Shown: positions 17,688 to 26,483 of the stretch, one piece after another | How positions within the stretch are numbered: position 1 is the stretch's first letter | Layout: every line of letters starts with the position of its first letter | Origin: Candidatus Cloacimonadota bacterium | GTDB lineage: Bacteria > Muiribacteriota > UBA6191 | Direction of reading: 5' to 3' | NCBI GenBank assembly: GCA_023954715.1 | Contig: JAGSHD010000012.1 | Coordinates: 105,903 to 169,902 of the forward strand | DNA: 64,000 nucleotides | The notes under the pieces: generated by a model | Database searches by the model: none | Told to the model about the DNA's origin: nothing | The model's input: only the letters and a program-made list of their open reading frames with translations | Translations under genes and position numbers: made by a program

Positions 17688-18590
17688 TATGATTGGATTC
17701 AATGGAGATGGATCAAGAAACTCCCAAGATAGTTTATTACCTATAGTTGTTTTTGAAACTAGTTTTATATGAAATATCCAATAGATTTTATACTTTTTAG
17801 TTTCATCTAGTTTGGAGCTCATTTCTAGCGTTACTTTTCCGGATAGCTGTAAGATAGTATTGTTTATAAAATCAATGAATAAAATACTCCCAGAAGGATT
17901 AGCTTGGAAGTTTCCTAAAGTGTTATAAATACTATTACCGGGATAATCAGGAATCTTTAAGGTTGTGTTATTAATCACTTTTACAAAACCTGGTTTTCCA
18001 CCACGATGTGAAGTATCTAAGCCAAGATATGTAGAGCCGCTACTTACAAAAAATGTATCACTATTTTCTATGACATTTGATGATTCTTCATTTAATTGAT
18101 CATCTAAATCAAATTGAGTTTCAACAGATTTTTCTTCAACATGTAGTATTCTTTTTTGAATAAATTTTGGGCAGTTTGGATAAGACTCTTTGACTTGAAG
18201 TGTCATAGTATCTAAATCAAAGTCTCCGTTGATACGAATGCGTCGACGACTAGCTAACTCAATGAAAATACTACCTACAACGGGATTTGATGATACATTT
18301 TTAAAGAAAATGTCCTCAAATGAGGACTGGATCATATCCTTGTCCAGAACAATTTGTGTTTGGGATGCTTTGATGAAACCTTGTTTTCCATAAATCATAC
18401 TAGTATGAAGATTTCCTAAGGAGTCAACAGACCCGATGTAAAAGTATTTTTGTTGTTCAATAAAATTAAGCGCACCTTTTAATATTTCTGTATCTATAAC
18501 GCGACTATTTCTTTTAGATATTTCGCTTTCATTTAGCAAGGCTTGAATTTCTAATTCACCTTGATGAAATGGATTTTCTATTCTACTCAT
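17679..18590 (-). CDS. pyridoxamine-5'-phosphate-oxidase-like FMN-binding protein
   Basis: 303 residues with split-barrel flavin-binding halves. N-terminal motifs are FHQGELEIQALL, FYIGSVDSLGNLHTSMIYGKQGF and RRRIRINGDF; C-terminal motifs are YLGLDTSHRGGKPGFV and IPDYPGNSIYNTLGNFQANPSGSILFIDF, as in two-domain PNPOx-like proteins that reduce or bind flavin. The function is likely redox, not vitamin B6 synthesis. The last two residues (Ile-Glu) and the TAG stop are encoded inside domain VI of the group IIC intron. Without the intron the frame would end ...PII-TAA at the terminator T-run. DsrE lies upstream on the same strand, separated by a terminator, and a MocR regulator is divergent from DsrE. 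Confidence 0.82.
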   Translation of the reverse strand: MSRIENPFHQGELEIQALLNESEISKRNSRVIDTEILKGALNFIEQQKYFYIGSVDSLGNLHTSMIYGKQGFIKASQTQIVLDKDMIQSSFEDIFFKNVSSNPVVGSIFIELASRRRIRINGDFDLDTMTLQVKESYPNCPKFIQKRILHVEEKSVETQFDLDDQLNEESSNVIENSDTFFVSSGSTYLGLDTSHRGGKPGFVKVINNTTLKIPDYPGNSIYNTLGNFQANPSGSILFIDFINNTILQLSGKVTLEMSSKLDETKKYKIYWIFHIKLVSKTTIGNKLSWEFLDPSPLNPIIIE

Positions 18591-18635
18591 TTGTTTGTCC
18601 TTGTAGTTGCATGTGTAAGAGGTTGATCATCAAAA

Positions 18636-18675
18636 AAAAGCCAGAGAAGCCTATGAAGCCTCTCTAGCTTTATGT
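18636..18675 (-). terminator. intrinsic terminator after dsrE-like gene
   Basis: On the minus strand AAAGCTAGAGAGGC pairs with GCTTCTCTGGCTTT (two G-U pairs) around a 7-base loop, followed by a run of T. It lies 2-3 bases after the DsrE-like stop, so the flavin-binding gene downstream probably needs its own promoter or readthrough. Confidence 0.85.
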
Positions 18676-18677
18676 CA

Positions 18678-19052
18678 TTAGAACGTGAGGATAGTATATC
18701 CATCTATTAATAGGTTTCTAAAGCTAGGTAAACCACTAGTTCCCGGAACTTTATTATCCTTGATTAATTCTAAACCAGATTTAACGGCTTCTTCGCTAGA
18801 TCCAAAAACATCAGCACAGCCACAAGATACACCTTCTACTCTATCAGCTACAGCTTGGTATAGGCCATGTGCTGGATGATCTTCTTTTAAAAGAACGGAC
18901 GGCCATCTTGTAGCTGTTCCTTGGAACAAGATTTTTACATCGTCTTCTGCTTGCTTAAAGTCATAGGCTGCAGCGAGTCCGTTAAATACTCTTCCTAAAG
19001 ATTCTTGTGATTCGTTTGCTGGGTCAGATAAAATTATAATTGCTACTTTCAT
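18678..19052 (-). CDS. DsrE-family protein
   Basis: 124-residue DsrE/DsrF-like sulfur-relay-fold protein. The N-terminal KVAIIILSDPANESQESLGRVFNGL and the central DVKILFQGTATRWP are typical of small DsrE proteins. The segment GVSCGCADVFGS near 78-88 supplies the conserved Cys pair thought to carry sulfur or act in redox chemistry. The C-terminus ends in GYTILTF. The ATG is preceded by AAAAGGAGTAATC, a strong ribosome binding site. It is divergent from the MocR-type regulator with about 125 bp between them, so it is a likely target. In vivo function is not known for this subfamily. Confidence 0.85.
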   Translation of the reverse strand: MKVAIIILSDPANESQESLGRVFNGLAAAYDFKQAEDDVKILFQGTATRWPSVLLKEDHPAHGLYQAVADRVEGVSCGCADVFGSSEEAVKSGLELIKDNKVPGTSGLPSFRNLLIDGYTILTF

Positions 19053-19117
19053 GATTACTCCTTTTAGTATCTAGTAGTTTGTTTATGTTGTATATATTGT
19101 AAAGGAGACTTTAAAAC

Positions 19118-19159
19118 TATAACAGAAGCAGAAATAAACAAATTTTTGTATAACAGATG
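19118..19159. promoter_or_regulatory. direct repeat in dsrE/mocR intergenic region (possible operator)
   Basis: CTATAACAGAAG (19118-19129) and GTATAACAGATG (19148-19159) share TATAACAGA-G in the same orientation, 30 bases apart (about three helical turns). MocR-type dimers are known to bind direct repeats, so these may control both divergent genes. This is inference from position and spacing. Confidence 0.4.
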
Positions 19160-19176
19160 TGATATATTTACGTATT

Positions 19177-20589
19177 ATGTTTAAATATCAGAAAATATCA
19201 GAACAAATATCAAAAGAAATTAATAACAGTATATATAAGGTAGGAGAAAAGCTACCTTCAATTAGAGATGTATGTACAATATATTCTTGTTCACACATGA
19301 CAGCTGTAAGTGCTTTTAGTGATCTAGAGCGTAAAGGGTATATTCAATCTCAAGAACGATCAGGTCATTATGTACTCAATACAAAGACAAATATAGATCA
19401 GATTACTGATTTAATAGTTAGTTATGCTGACTCTAATGTGTCCAATTTAGTGTCACAATTGTTAGAAACAGAAAATGATCCAGATATCTTACCTCTTGGT
19501 ACTAATGTAAAATTTGAAAATTACTTTCCAATCAAAAAGGCATTGAACTTGATTCCATTAAAGAGTGATGCATTTTTATCCCTATATACAAAGTACTCCT
19601 ATCCACCAGGTAGCAAAGTATTAAGGTCCCAAATTGCAAAAAGGCTTCATTGGAGAGATGTAGATGTTTCTCCAAAGGAAATGATTATTACTCATGGGGT
19701 TACAGAAGGTACATACTTGGCTTTAAAAGTTTTGACTAATCCAGGCGACAAAGTTGTGATTAGTTCTCCATGTTTCTTTGGAATATTAAATATTTTGGAG
19801 CAGTTAAAATTAAGGGTAGTTGAGGTCCCTAGTTGTCACATAAACGGAGTAAACCTAAGTGTAGTTGAAAAGGTTTTAGATGAAGAAGATATTAAAGTAG
19901 GGGTTTTTCAAACAAATTTTGAAAACCCAAAAGGTTGTTTGACTTCGAATGAGGATAAACAAGTATTAGTGGAGATGTTTGCTAAGCGCAATGCGTTTAT
20001 TGTTGAAGATGATATCAATGGTGAATTAAGTCATAGTTCCAAATTAATGAGTAATCTTAAAAGTTACGATAAAACTAAGGATGTAGTATTTTCTGCCGGA
20101 AGTTTTTCTAAAACTATGGGACCTGGTTTTCGTGTAGGGTGGTTGATACCGTGTAAAAAGTATTATCAAAAGGTAATCAAAGCAAAGCTATCGACTTCAT
20201 TTTCTGGCATTAGAATAAATGAAAAAATTTTGGAGTTATTCTTAACTGAGGGGACAATGTATAACAAGCAATTGAAACAAATTACCACCAGCTTTCAAGA
20301 AAATGTGCTATCGATTCGATCTATGATTTTAAATAACATGTTTGAAGGGTGTATTGTTAGTAACCCACAAGGTGGATTTTGTTTGTGGATTGAATTTCCT
20401 AAAAAAATTGACTCATTTATACTATATAAACAATTGCTTAAAGAAAAAATTGCTATCACGCCGGGTCATATTTTTTCTACAAAAAAACTCTACGAGAATT
20501 GCATCCGCCTCAACTGTGCTATAAAGGCAGATCGAAGAGTAGAAAATGCAATCCAATTGATTTTTGAAATAGCAAAACGACAGATCTAG
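19177..20589 (+). CDS. MocR-type transcriptional regulator (GntR HTH + aminotransferase fold)
   Basis: About 470 residues. N-terminal GntR winged helix: YQKISEQISKEINNSIYKVGEKLPSIRD, then TAVSAFSDLERKGYIQSQERSGHYVL. The C-terminal part has a type I PLP aminotransferase fold: NFENPKGCLTS, FIVEDDINGELSH, and SAGSFSKTMGPGFRVGWL with the PLP-binding Lys. MocR proteins use PLP or an amino-acid adduct as effector. The usual start is ATG 19177; a GTG 18 bases earlier overlaps one of the repeats. It is divergent from the dsrE-like gene. The EDDINGEL motif resembles regulators annotated as aminotransferase-like. The regulated pathway may be sulfur or flavin related given the neighbours; that is inference. 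Confidence 0.88.
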   Translation: MFKYQKISEQISKEINNSIYKVGEKLPSIRDVCTIYSCSHMTAVSAFSDLERKGYIQSQERSGHYVLNTKTNIDQITDLIVSYADSNVSNLVSQLLETENDPDILPLGTNVKFENYFPIKKALNLIPLKSDAFLSLYTKYSYPPGSKVLRSQIAKRLHWRDVDVSPKEMIITHGVTEGTYLALKVLTNPGDKVVISSPCFFGILNILEQLKLRVVEVPSCHINGVNLSVVEKVLDEEDIKVGVFQTNFENPKGCLTSNEDKQVLVEMFAKRNAFIVEDDINGELSHSSKLMSNLKSYDKTKDVVFSAGSFSKTMGPGFRVGWLIPCKKYYQKVIKAKLSTSFSGIRINEKILELFLTEGTMYNKQLKQITTSFQENVLSIRSMILNNMFEGCIVSNPQGGFCLWIEFPKKIDSFILYKQLLKEKIAITPGHIFSTKKLYENCIRLNCAIKADRRVENAIQLIFEIAKRQI

Positions 20590-20657
20590 TTTGTTGTGTG
20601 CAAACTCAAATGATAAGATAAGTTACTTTTATTTGATTCGATAATTTAGGGGTGTAT

Positions 20658-21836
20658 ATGTCAAAATGTATTTGTTTAAATGTTTTTATGTTGTATTTAT
20701 TGTCATCCATGTTACATGCAGGGCTTAAAATACGAATCTTAGTGACGGTCCCAGACTATACTCCTAATCGGGTTGTTTTATGTGGAAGTACTCCTAATTT
20801 AGGTAGCTGGGTAAAACATAGTTTAAAACTTTCAAAAGTATCTGATACAAAATATCAAGTAGATCTAGACCTCATTAAATATAGAGACATTGCGTTTAAA
20901 GTCACATTGGGAGGATGGGATACAGTCCAAAAGGATTCTGAATTCAAAGATGTTAGTAACTTTCAAATTTTTGAAGACCAACTTGTGGATGGAAAAACCT
21001 ATCAATTTATTGTAGATAATTTCAATGGATTTCAAGAAGGTGGCTCAGATCATACTCGGGTAGGTAACTTCCAATTTCTACATAAGTTTCCATCAGAGAT
21101 TTTGGGGCGGAATCGTGAAATTTTGGTGTATTTACCTCCAGATTATTTAAGCAGTTCAAAAGACTTTCCCTTGTTAATTATGCATGATGGTAATAATTTA
21201 TTTGATGCGCAAACAGCTTTTTTGGGAAATGAATGGAAAGTAGATGAGGTGATGGAAAGCCTTCATCAAGAAAATCGAATTGAAGGGGTTATTATTGCAG
21301 GCGTATACAACTCTATTAATAGAATGAAAGAGTATACTCCAGTCAAAGATCCTGAATATGGAGGGGGCCAAGGCAAATTGTATTTAGACTTTTTAACAAA
21401 AGAGTTAATTCCATCTCTACATAAAAAGTTTAGGATAAAGAGGGGGCCTCAAAATACCGGTATTATGGGATCGAGTTTAGGTGGCCTGATTTCTTTATAT
21501 GCTGGTTTTGAGTATTCAAAATACTTTGGTTTGGTGGGAGCGATCTCACCTTCATTGTGGTGGTCCGATCGATATATGGAAACCTTTATAAAAGCTAAGA
21601 AAAAAACTAATATTAAACTATGGCTAGATATGGGAACCCAAGAGGGGTTGGATGAAACAGGGATATCAAAACCTTTAAAAGATGCTCGTTCTATGAATCA
21701 GCTTTTACAATCATTAGGGTTTACAAATTCAATGAAGTATCAGTATTTTGAACATAGAGGTGGTACTCATTCAGAAAAATCTTGGTCCCAAAGGTTATAT
21801 AAACCAATAACTTTCTTTTTTGGCAAAATGAATTAA
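20658..21836 (+). CDS. exported esterase with N-terminal CBM20-like starch-binding domain
   Basis: About 390 residues. A signal peptide (about 1-20, ending LHA-G) precedes a CBM20-like domain of about 100 residues: RILVTVPDYTPNRVVLCGSTPNLGSW, KHSLKLSKV, IAFKVTLGGWD. The C-terminal part is an alpha/beta hydrolase of the putative esterase (esterase D/Fes) type: REILVYLPPDYL, FPLLIMHDGNNLFD, the nucleophile elbow GSSLGG, and a late His in HRGGTHSEKSW. ATG 20658 is chosen because AGGGG sits seven bases before it. Expected to act in the periplasm or outside the cell on a polysaccharide-linked ester. A cytoplasmic-looking relative with a CBM48 domain is at 52326. Confidence 0.82.
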   Translation: MSKCICLNVFMLYLLSSMLHAGLKIRILVTVPDYTPNRVVLCGSTPNLGSWVKHSLKLSKVSDTKYQVDLDLIKYRDIAFKVTLGGWDTVQKDSEFKDVSNFQIFEDQLVDGKTYQFIVDNFNGFQEGGSDHTRVGNFQFLHKFPSEILGRNREILVYLPPDYLSSSKDFPLLIMHDGNNLFDAQTAFLGNEWKVDEVMESLHQENRIEGVIIAGVYNSINRMKEYTPVKDPEYGGGQGKLYLDFLTKELIPSLHKKFRIKRGPQNTGIMGSSLGGLISLYAGFEYSKYFGLVGAISPSLWWSDRYMETFIKAKKKTNIKLWLDMGTQEGLDETGISKPLKDARSMNQLLQSLGFTNSMKYQYFEHRGGTHSEKSWSQRLYKPITFFFGKMN

Positions 21837-21978
21837 ATAGTATATTTAAGTTTAAGCACAACATCAAGACTAGGTCTTTATAGTCTAAATATAATCAACC
21901 CTTAGCACTTGAATCTTTTCTATTTAAGCATCATGATACAGATAAAACTAATGGTTTAATCATATATTTAGGATTTTT

Positions 21979-22896
21979 ATGTCAGAAAAAAGTACAACTC
22001 ACTTTTGTGAGTAGCCAGAATATTTTGTAGATACATTAAGTAGGTTACGAGTGTTTATTTGTGTTCTAGATGGTCAAGGTCGATTAGTCTACTGCAATAA
22101 GCTAGCTCAAAATATAATGCAAGCCATTGGCTCTAGCACTGATAAAATAAACTTTTTTGATTTAGAATGGGCTCAAGATAATTTGGAGTTTGCAACTCAA
22201 GAAAGCTTAAGTCAATTTTTACAATCATTTGTAGACAATACCATCATTCATTGTGTGATTGAAGTTAAAACGAAGCAAGATGAAGTTAAAACATGTGATT
22301 GGTATAATACTAAATTACTCGATGATCACTCTAATATTATTGGATACACATCCATGGTTTTGGACAGTACAAGTGATTTGAAGATGTTACAACAAGCACA
22401 ACAGACAGAAAAAATGCTTGCATTAAACTCTGTAGTTGGTGGAGTAGTACACGACTTTAATAATATTTTGATGGTAGTTTTAGGGTATGCTGATCTTATT
22501 AATACACTGTCTACCAAAGCTACTATTAGTAAGTATTCTAAAGGTATCTATAAAGCAACAGAAAAGGGAATGCGCTTAGCGAAAAAACTGAATTCATTTC
22601 TAAAACGACAGAGTGATCATCCAGAGGATTTGGTACTATCTAAAGTATTGGATCAAACAAGTGATATTTTAAAAAGAGAAGAGGACTTAATGGACAAATA
22701 TAACTATCCAGATAAGGATTCTCACAAAAGTGCCCATGATGTTTTTTCAAAGAGTATTGAACAATATTGTTTGAGTATTAAAAAAGAGCCAAAAAATTAT
22801 AAAATGTTATCTAAATATTTACTTTCTTGGTTTACAAAACATATTGTAACGATTGATAAAGAGCTAGCAGAATATATTAATTTTCAAGGGAATTAG
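21979..22896 (+). pseudogene. PAS-histidine-kinase fragment fused to half a bacteriohemerythrin
   Basis: ATG 21979 with an AGGA site begins MSEKSTTHFCE and hits an in-frame TAG at 22012. The frame then stays open to 22896. It encodes a PAS-like region (VLDGQGRLVYCNKLAQ), a HisKA H-box (VHDFNNILMVVLGYADL) and the start of the usual post-HisKA linker (LSKVLDQTSDILKR). Instead of an ATPase domain the sequence switches directly to the second half of a hemerythrin (EEDLMDKYNYPDKDSHKSAHDVF ... HIVTIDKELAEYI). The kinase ATPase and the first hemerythrin helices are missing, so a deletion seems to have joined two genes in frame. A restart at GTG 22051 is conceivable. Converges on the next gene with a 3-base gap. 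Confidence 0.75.
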
Positions 22897-22899
22897 GTC

Positions 22900-23583
22900 T
22901 TATAATCCACGTTCACTTAAAGATTGCTTAACTAAGTTTTTAATATTTCCAACTTGTATTTCACCATGAGCGACTATCATTTCATCCACTTGGTTTACTT
23001 CAAAGTAATTTCTAACGGATTTTGAATATTCTTTTTTGTCGGTAACGGCTAACATTGAAAAAAGCCTAGATACCTTAAACCCTGGGGCATTGTCTACTAA
23101 TCTACTAATCATGGACATGAAAAAGTTATCTCCACGATTTTTCAGATTAAAAAATGCATCCGTTACAATCAAAGTTTTATAGGCATTAGTGCCTAATGAA
23201 ATCCATAACTCACCCATTTTTTGTGCCTTCGGAATAAAAATCGTAAGGTCTTCTCGCAATACCTTAAGCTGGCTTATGTTTGTTAAAGATTTTATGGGTA
23301 GTTTAGAAAGTCGTAAAAGAGCATCATTTGTAGCATAACAAGGTACATCAAATTGCTCTTGAACGATAGCAACCCCCATATTATGGTAAGAATTGGGGGC
23401 GATGATAGCTTTAACAGGATATTTAGAAACTATTTTTTGAACCCTTGATTCTGCAAAGTTTGTGCCTGGACTAACTATGATACTTTTGTTATCTGTATCA
23501 ATAATCAGGGACTGTTTGGCAATAAATTGTCCAGCTGAGTAGTTACCTGTGTAAAGATTTTCAACTTTTAAATGAGATTCCAT
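22900..23583 (-). CDS. metallo-beta-lactamase-fold-like (DUF4336-type) protein
   Basis: 227 residues with the strand pattern of the MBL fold: SLIIDTDNKSIIVSPGTNF, VKAIIAPNSYHNMGVAIVQEQF, ATNDALLRLS, TLIVTDAFFN, EMIVAHGEIQ. The metal-binding HxHxDH loop of active hydrolases is replaced by PNSYHNMG, with one His only, as in DUF4336-type proteins. Catalysis by the usual zinc mechanism is therefore unlikely. ATG with AAAAAGGAAAAATT upstream gives a good start. It is convergent with the kinase/hemerythrin pseudogene and divergent from rarD. Role unknown. Confidence 0.6.
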   Translation of the reverse strand: MESHLKVENLYTGNYSAGQFIAKQSLIIDTDNKSIIVSPGTNFAESRVQKIVSKYPVKAIIAPNSYHNMGVAIVQEQFDVPCYATNDALLRLSKLPIKSLTNISQLKVLREDLTIFIPKAQKMGELWISLGTNAYKTLIVTDAFFNLKNRGDNFFMSMISRLVDNAPGFKVSRLFSMLAVTDKKEYSKSVRNYFEVNQVDEMIVAHGEIQVGNIKNLVKQSLSERGL

Positions 23584-23725
23584 AATTTTTCCTTTTTAAA
23601 GTAATCGATATAAACATATAAAATGAATGAAACGAATACAAGGGAGTGTGTGGCAGTATGTAAAATAAATAAAAACTTAGGCTTTTTCTATTGGAATTTT
23701 AATGTAAATAATGTACATCTAACTC

Positions 23726-24604
23726 ATGTCTTCAAAATTAAATAAATATATTCTCTCGGCCTTTCTGGCATATTTTTTGTGGGGGGTTTTTCCCCTGTAT
23801 TGGAAATCTCTAACACTTAGCCCTCAAGAGATTATTTGTTTACGTTTTATATTATCCTTTTTTACTTGTATGCTGTTTATTTTTGTTAAGACTGGGATAA
23901 AACCGTTTTTGCGAGAAATTTGTAATATTAAAGTCATATCCTTACATTTTATATCGGGCTCATTATTAGTGGCAAATTGGTATATTTATACTTGGGCCGT
24001 TTTAAATGGTCAGACCATAGAAGCCTCCTTGGGGTATTTTATTAATCCAATTGTGATTACTTTAGGAGGAATATTTTTTTTCAAAGAGAATATTTCAAAA
24101 GTTCAACAATTGGGAGTTTCATTGGTTATTTTGGCAGTGTTAGTAATGGTCTTGTTATTTGGACATGTACCTTATATAGCTTTTGTTCTGGCTTTTACAT
24201 TTTCAATTTATTCTTTTTTACGAAAACGAGTAAAGATAGCTTCTTTAAATGCATTTTGCTTAGAAAGCATGTTAATGTCACCGTTTTGCTATGTGTATTT
24301 ATTATGGACTCAAAATACTTTTGCCGAAATGAGTAATCTATCTTTTGGTCCTTTGTTCTTGATTCTTTTGATGGGAGTTGTTACCGCATCTCCTTTGGTT
24401 TTATATGGTTACTCCGCCAAAAAAGTTGAGTTTAAGACTTTAGGTTTGCTACAATATATTGCACCCATTTTACAGTTTTTGATTGGGCTATTGATATTTC
24501 ACGAAGATCTTCAATTAGCTCATAAATATAGTTTACCTGTATTGTTTTTGGGATTGCTTTTGTATATGTCACATTATTTAAGTTCGAGTAAAAGAGCTAG
24601 CTAA
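23726..24604 (+). CDS. rarD: RarD-type EamA transporter
   Basis: 292-residue inner-membrane protein with about ten hydrophobic helices and the RarD signature FLWGVFPLYWKSL at the N-terminus, then LRFILSFFTCML, NWYIYTWAVLNGQTIEASLGYFINP and LLQYIAPILQFLIGLLIF. It belongs to the drug/metabolite transporter (DMT) superfamily, whose RarD branch is annotated as chloramphenicol-sensitive or amino-acid/metabolite exporter-like. The substrate is unknown. The arsC-like gene begins 10 bases after its stop, so the two are probably one transcript. Confidence 0.9.
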   Translation: MSSKLNKYILSAFLAYFLWGVFPLYWKSLTLSPQEIICLRFILSFFTCMLFIFVKTGIKPFLREICNIKVISLHFISGSLLVANWYIYTWAVLNGQTIEASLGYFINPIVITLGGIFFFKENISKVQQLGVSLVILAVLVMVLLFGHVPYIAFVLAFTFSIYSFLRKRVKIASLNAFCLESMLMSPFCYVYLLWTQNTFAEMSNLSFGPLFLILLMGVVTASPLVLYGYSAKKVEFKTLGLLQYIAPILQFLIGLLIFHEDLQLAHKYSLPVLFLGLLLYMSHYLSSSKRAS

Positions 24605-24614
24605 GGGGTACAAA

Positions 24615-25082
24615 TTGAAGAACGTTTTATTTTTATGTACTGGCAACTCCTGTAGAAGTATTATGGCAGAAGCTCTTTTAAGAGATTTAGGTAGAGGCAG
24701 ATATAATGCTTTTAGCGCGGGCTCAAATCCAACAAAAATGGTTCATCCATTGAGTCTAGAAGTTTTAGAAAAGCATGGACTAAAGCAAGAAGGCTTTTAT
24801 TCAAAATCTTGGGAGGAGCTTTCTCATATAAACATGGATTATGTAATTACTGTATGTGATAGTACAGCCAATGAAGAATGTCCTGTGTACTTAAGATCAA
24901 TTGTCTTTGCTCATTGGGGCGTGTTTGATCCACCTAAACAGTCTGCTAAAGTTGGTCAAGAGATATTACCTTTTGAAAAAGCTTTTTTTATTCTAAAAAA
25001 ACGAGTTGAGGCTTTTTTGGAGTTGGATAGTACTGATGTTGAGTTTGCAAAAAAGTTTAAAAAAATTGGAAAGCTAAAATAG
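24615..25082 (+). CDS. arsC: arsenate reductase of the low-molecular-weight phosphatase type
   Basis: 155 residues. The P-loop CTGNSCRS (about 8-15) is that of LMW protein tyrosine phosphatases. A downstream Cys pair (VCDSTANEECP, about 83-91) matches the disulfide relay of thioredoxin-coupled ArsC, and HWGVFDPP carries the general-acid Asp. It would reduce arsenate to arsenite in the cytoplasm. The start is taken as TTG 24615 with GGGG upstream because it puts KNVLFLCTGN at the N-terminus. An arsenite exporter (ArsB/Acr3) and ArsR are not adjacent; the upstream rarD-type transporter is not a known arsenite pump. Phosphatase activity remains an alternative. Confidence 0.85.
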   Translation: MKNVLFLCTGNSCRSIMAEALLRDLGRGRYNAFSAGSNPTKMVHPLSLEVLEKHGLKQEGFYSKSWEELSHINMDYVITVCDSTANEECPVYLRSIVFAHWGVFDPPKQSAKVGQEILPFEKAFFILKKRVEAFLELDSTDVEFAKKFKKIGKLK

Positions 25083-25158
25083 CCTCAATTAATAGAGATC
25101 AAATTGAACCATAACTTATATAATTCTAATTTAAACAGAAAGTGTTTACGGCATTCTA

Positions 25159-26283
25159 TTGACAAAACTTGAGTTTTTCTTAGGCTTAATCTCATATATT
25201 CAAAATTCTTGGAGTAAAGCTTTGAAACTATCTTTTATCTTATTTTTCATCTTAATAAATATTTCTTTTAGCAAAAATATTGCGATTATACAAAACGAAG
25301 AAGTAATTAAGGAGTTAGTAAAACTATCTGACACTAGCAGCATTTCTTCAATGGAAATTTTAGAGGAAAGAGTTTCGGGTGTAAAGCAGTTATTTTCTGA
25401 TAAGGATGGGCGTAGTGGTGTTGTCGACCCCCGCGGTGCGTTCCCTTCAATTTATCAAATAACTACAACACAAGGATTATCAGATATAACAAACTCAGAG
25501 AAAGGGTCTGGTCCATTCGATGACCCTGCTATGATGAGATGTTTCACAGTTGAATTTGGGAAACTATATTTAGCAAACCTTCACCAACATCTTACCGGTG
25601 GTCAGCCAAGTCAAGGATGGCAGGCTTATTACGATGCAGCAGAATCAGGGACGCCAATTTTAGAAGTGCTTGGTATTGGTGTAAACGTACATGTTAATTT
25701 AGATCTTACGCAGTCTCTTTTGAATTGTGAGGCACCAAATGAGTTTAGGCCAGACTTTATGAAAGGCGGAACTTCATTAGTAACAGAAATACCTAAAATG
25801 TCTCAAGATATATATGAGATCTATGGTGTTGATAGGGAGCTCACAGAGGGCTTTTTCAAAATTTTTGCAGTTGGAAATGCAGGGGACTTTATATTAGATA
25901 TTCTCGGAATTGAATCAAATACTTCTTTAGCAATTTTTCAAACATTAAGATATATCTCATTTCACTATCACTCTGGCTTAATGAAAGCAAAATATCCTAA
26001 ATGGTATTCTATTTTTTCAGGACTTAATGCATCTTTGATTAGAAAGACTATGCAAACAACATGGGTTGTTTCTAACTTTGTAATTAAAGAAGTCTTGTTT
26101 GAAATGCAAGAACACGGATTTCAACACACCTCTACGCACATCGGGTCTTTAATTTGGAAAGCTGTTAAACGAATTGACTTTTCTTTTAATCTATTTGGCA
26201 AAGATGATGAAGAGGATAAAGAAAAGCAAGTTGAAGACACACAGGAGTCAGTAGACCCTTTGGATGATGCTTTTGACATGTAA
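25159..26283 (+). CDS. exported DUF5995-like protein
   Basis: 374 residues. The most distinctive part, YYDAAESGTPILEVLGIGVNVHVNLDLTQSL (split here only by description: residues about 172-202), resembles the conserved core of DUF5995-type proteins, in which Trp, His and Asp are invariant. A hydrophobic segment near 22-40 (LSFILFFILINISFS) is a likely signal peptide or anchor preceded by an unusually long N-region. The start is TTG 25159, since no in-frame ATG lies before the signal segment; the C-terminus is strongly acidic. It lies after arsC with a 76-bp gap. Function is not known; I see no catalytic motif I trust. Confidence 0.6.
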   Translation: MTKLEFFLGLISYIQNSWSKALKLSFILFFILINISFSKNIAIIQNEEVIKELVKLSDTSSISSMEILEERVSGVKQLFSDKDGRSGVVDPRGAFPSIYQITTTQGLSDITNSEKGSGPFDDPAMMRCFTVEFGKLYLANLHQHLTGGQPSQGWQAYYDAAESGTPILEVLGIGVNVHVNLDLTQSLLNCEAPNEFRPDFMKGGTSLVTEIPKMSQDIYEIYGVDRELTEGFFKIFAVGNAGDFILDILGIESNTSLAIFQTLRYISFHYHSGLMKAKYPKWYSIFSGLNASLIRKTMQTTWVVSNFVIKEVLFEMQEHGFQHTSTHIGSLIWKAVKRIDFSFNLFGKDDEEDKEKQVEDTQESVDPLDDAFDM

Positions 26284-26483
26284 TAGATATTTACCGTCGA
26301 CCTTTGTAACTATATAGCCTTCACAATGCGGTTGATAGCGTATATTTTGCGCATTAAACTTCGCGATTTACTTTGAATAAAATTAAAACTCCGTTTATTA
26401 TATTCCACAAGAAACAAAATAATTAATACCTCGTACAGAGATTACAATAGAAATAAATAATTAATTAATACAAAGGATATTGG

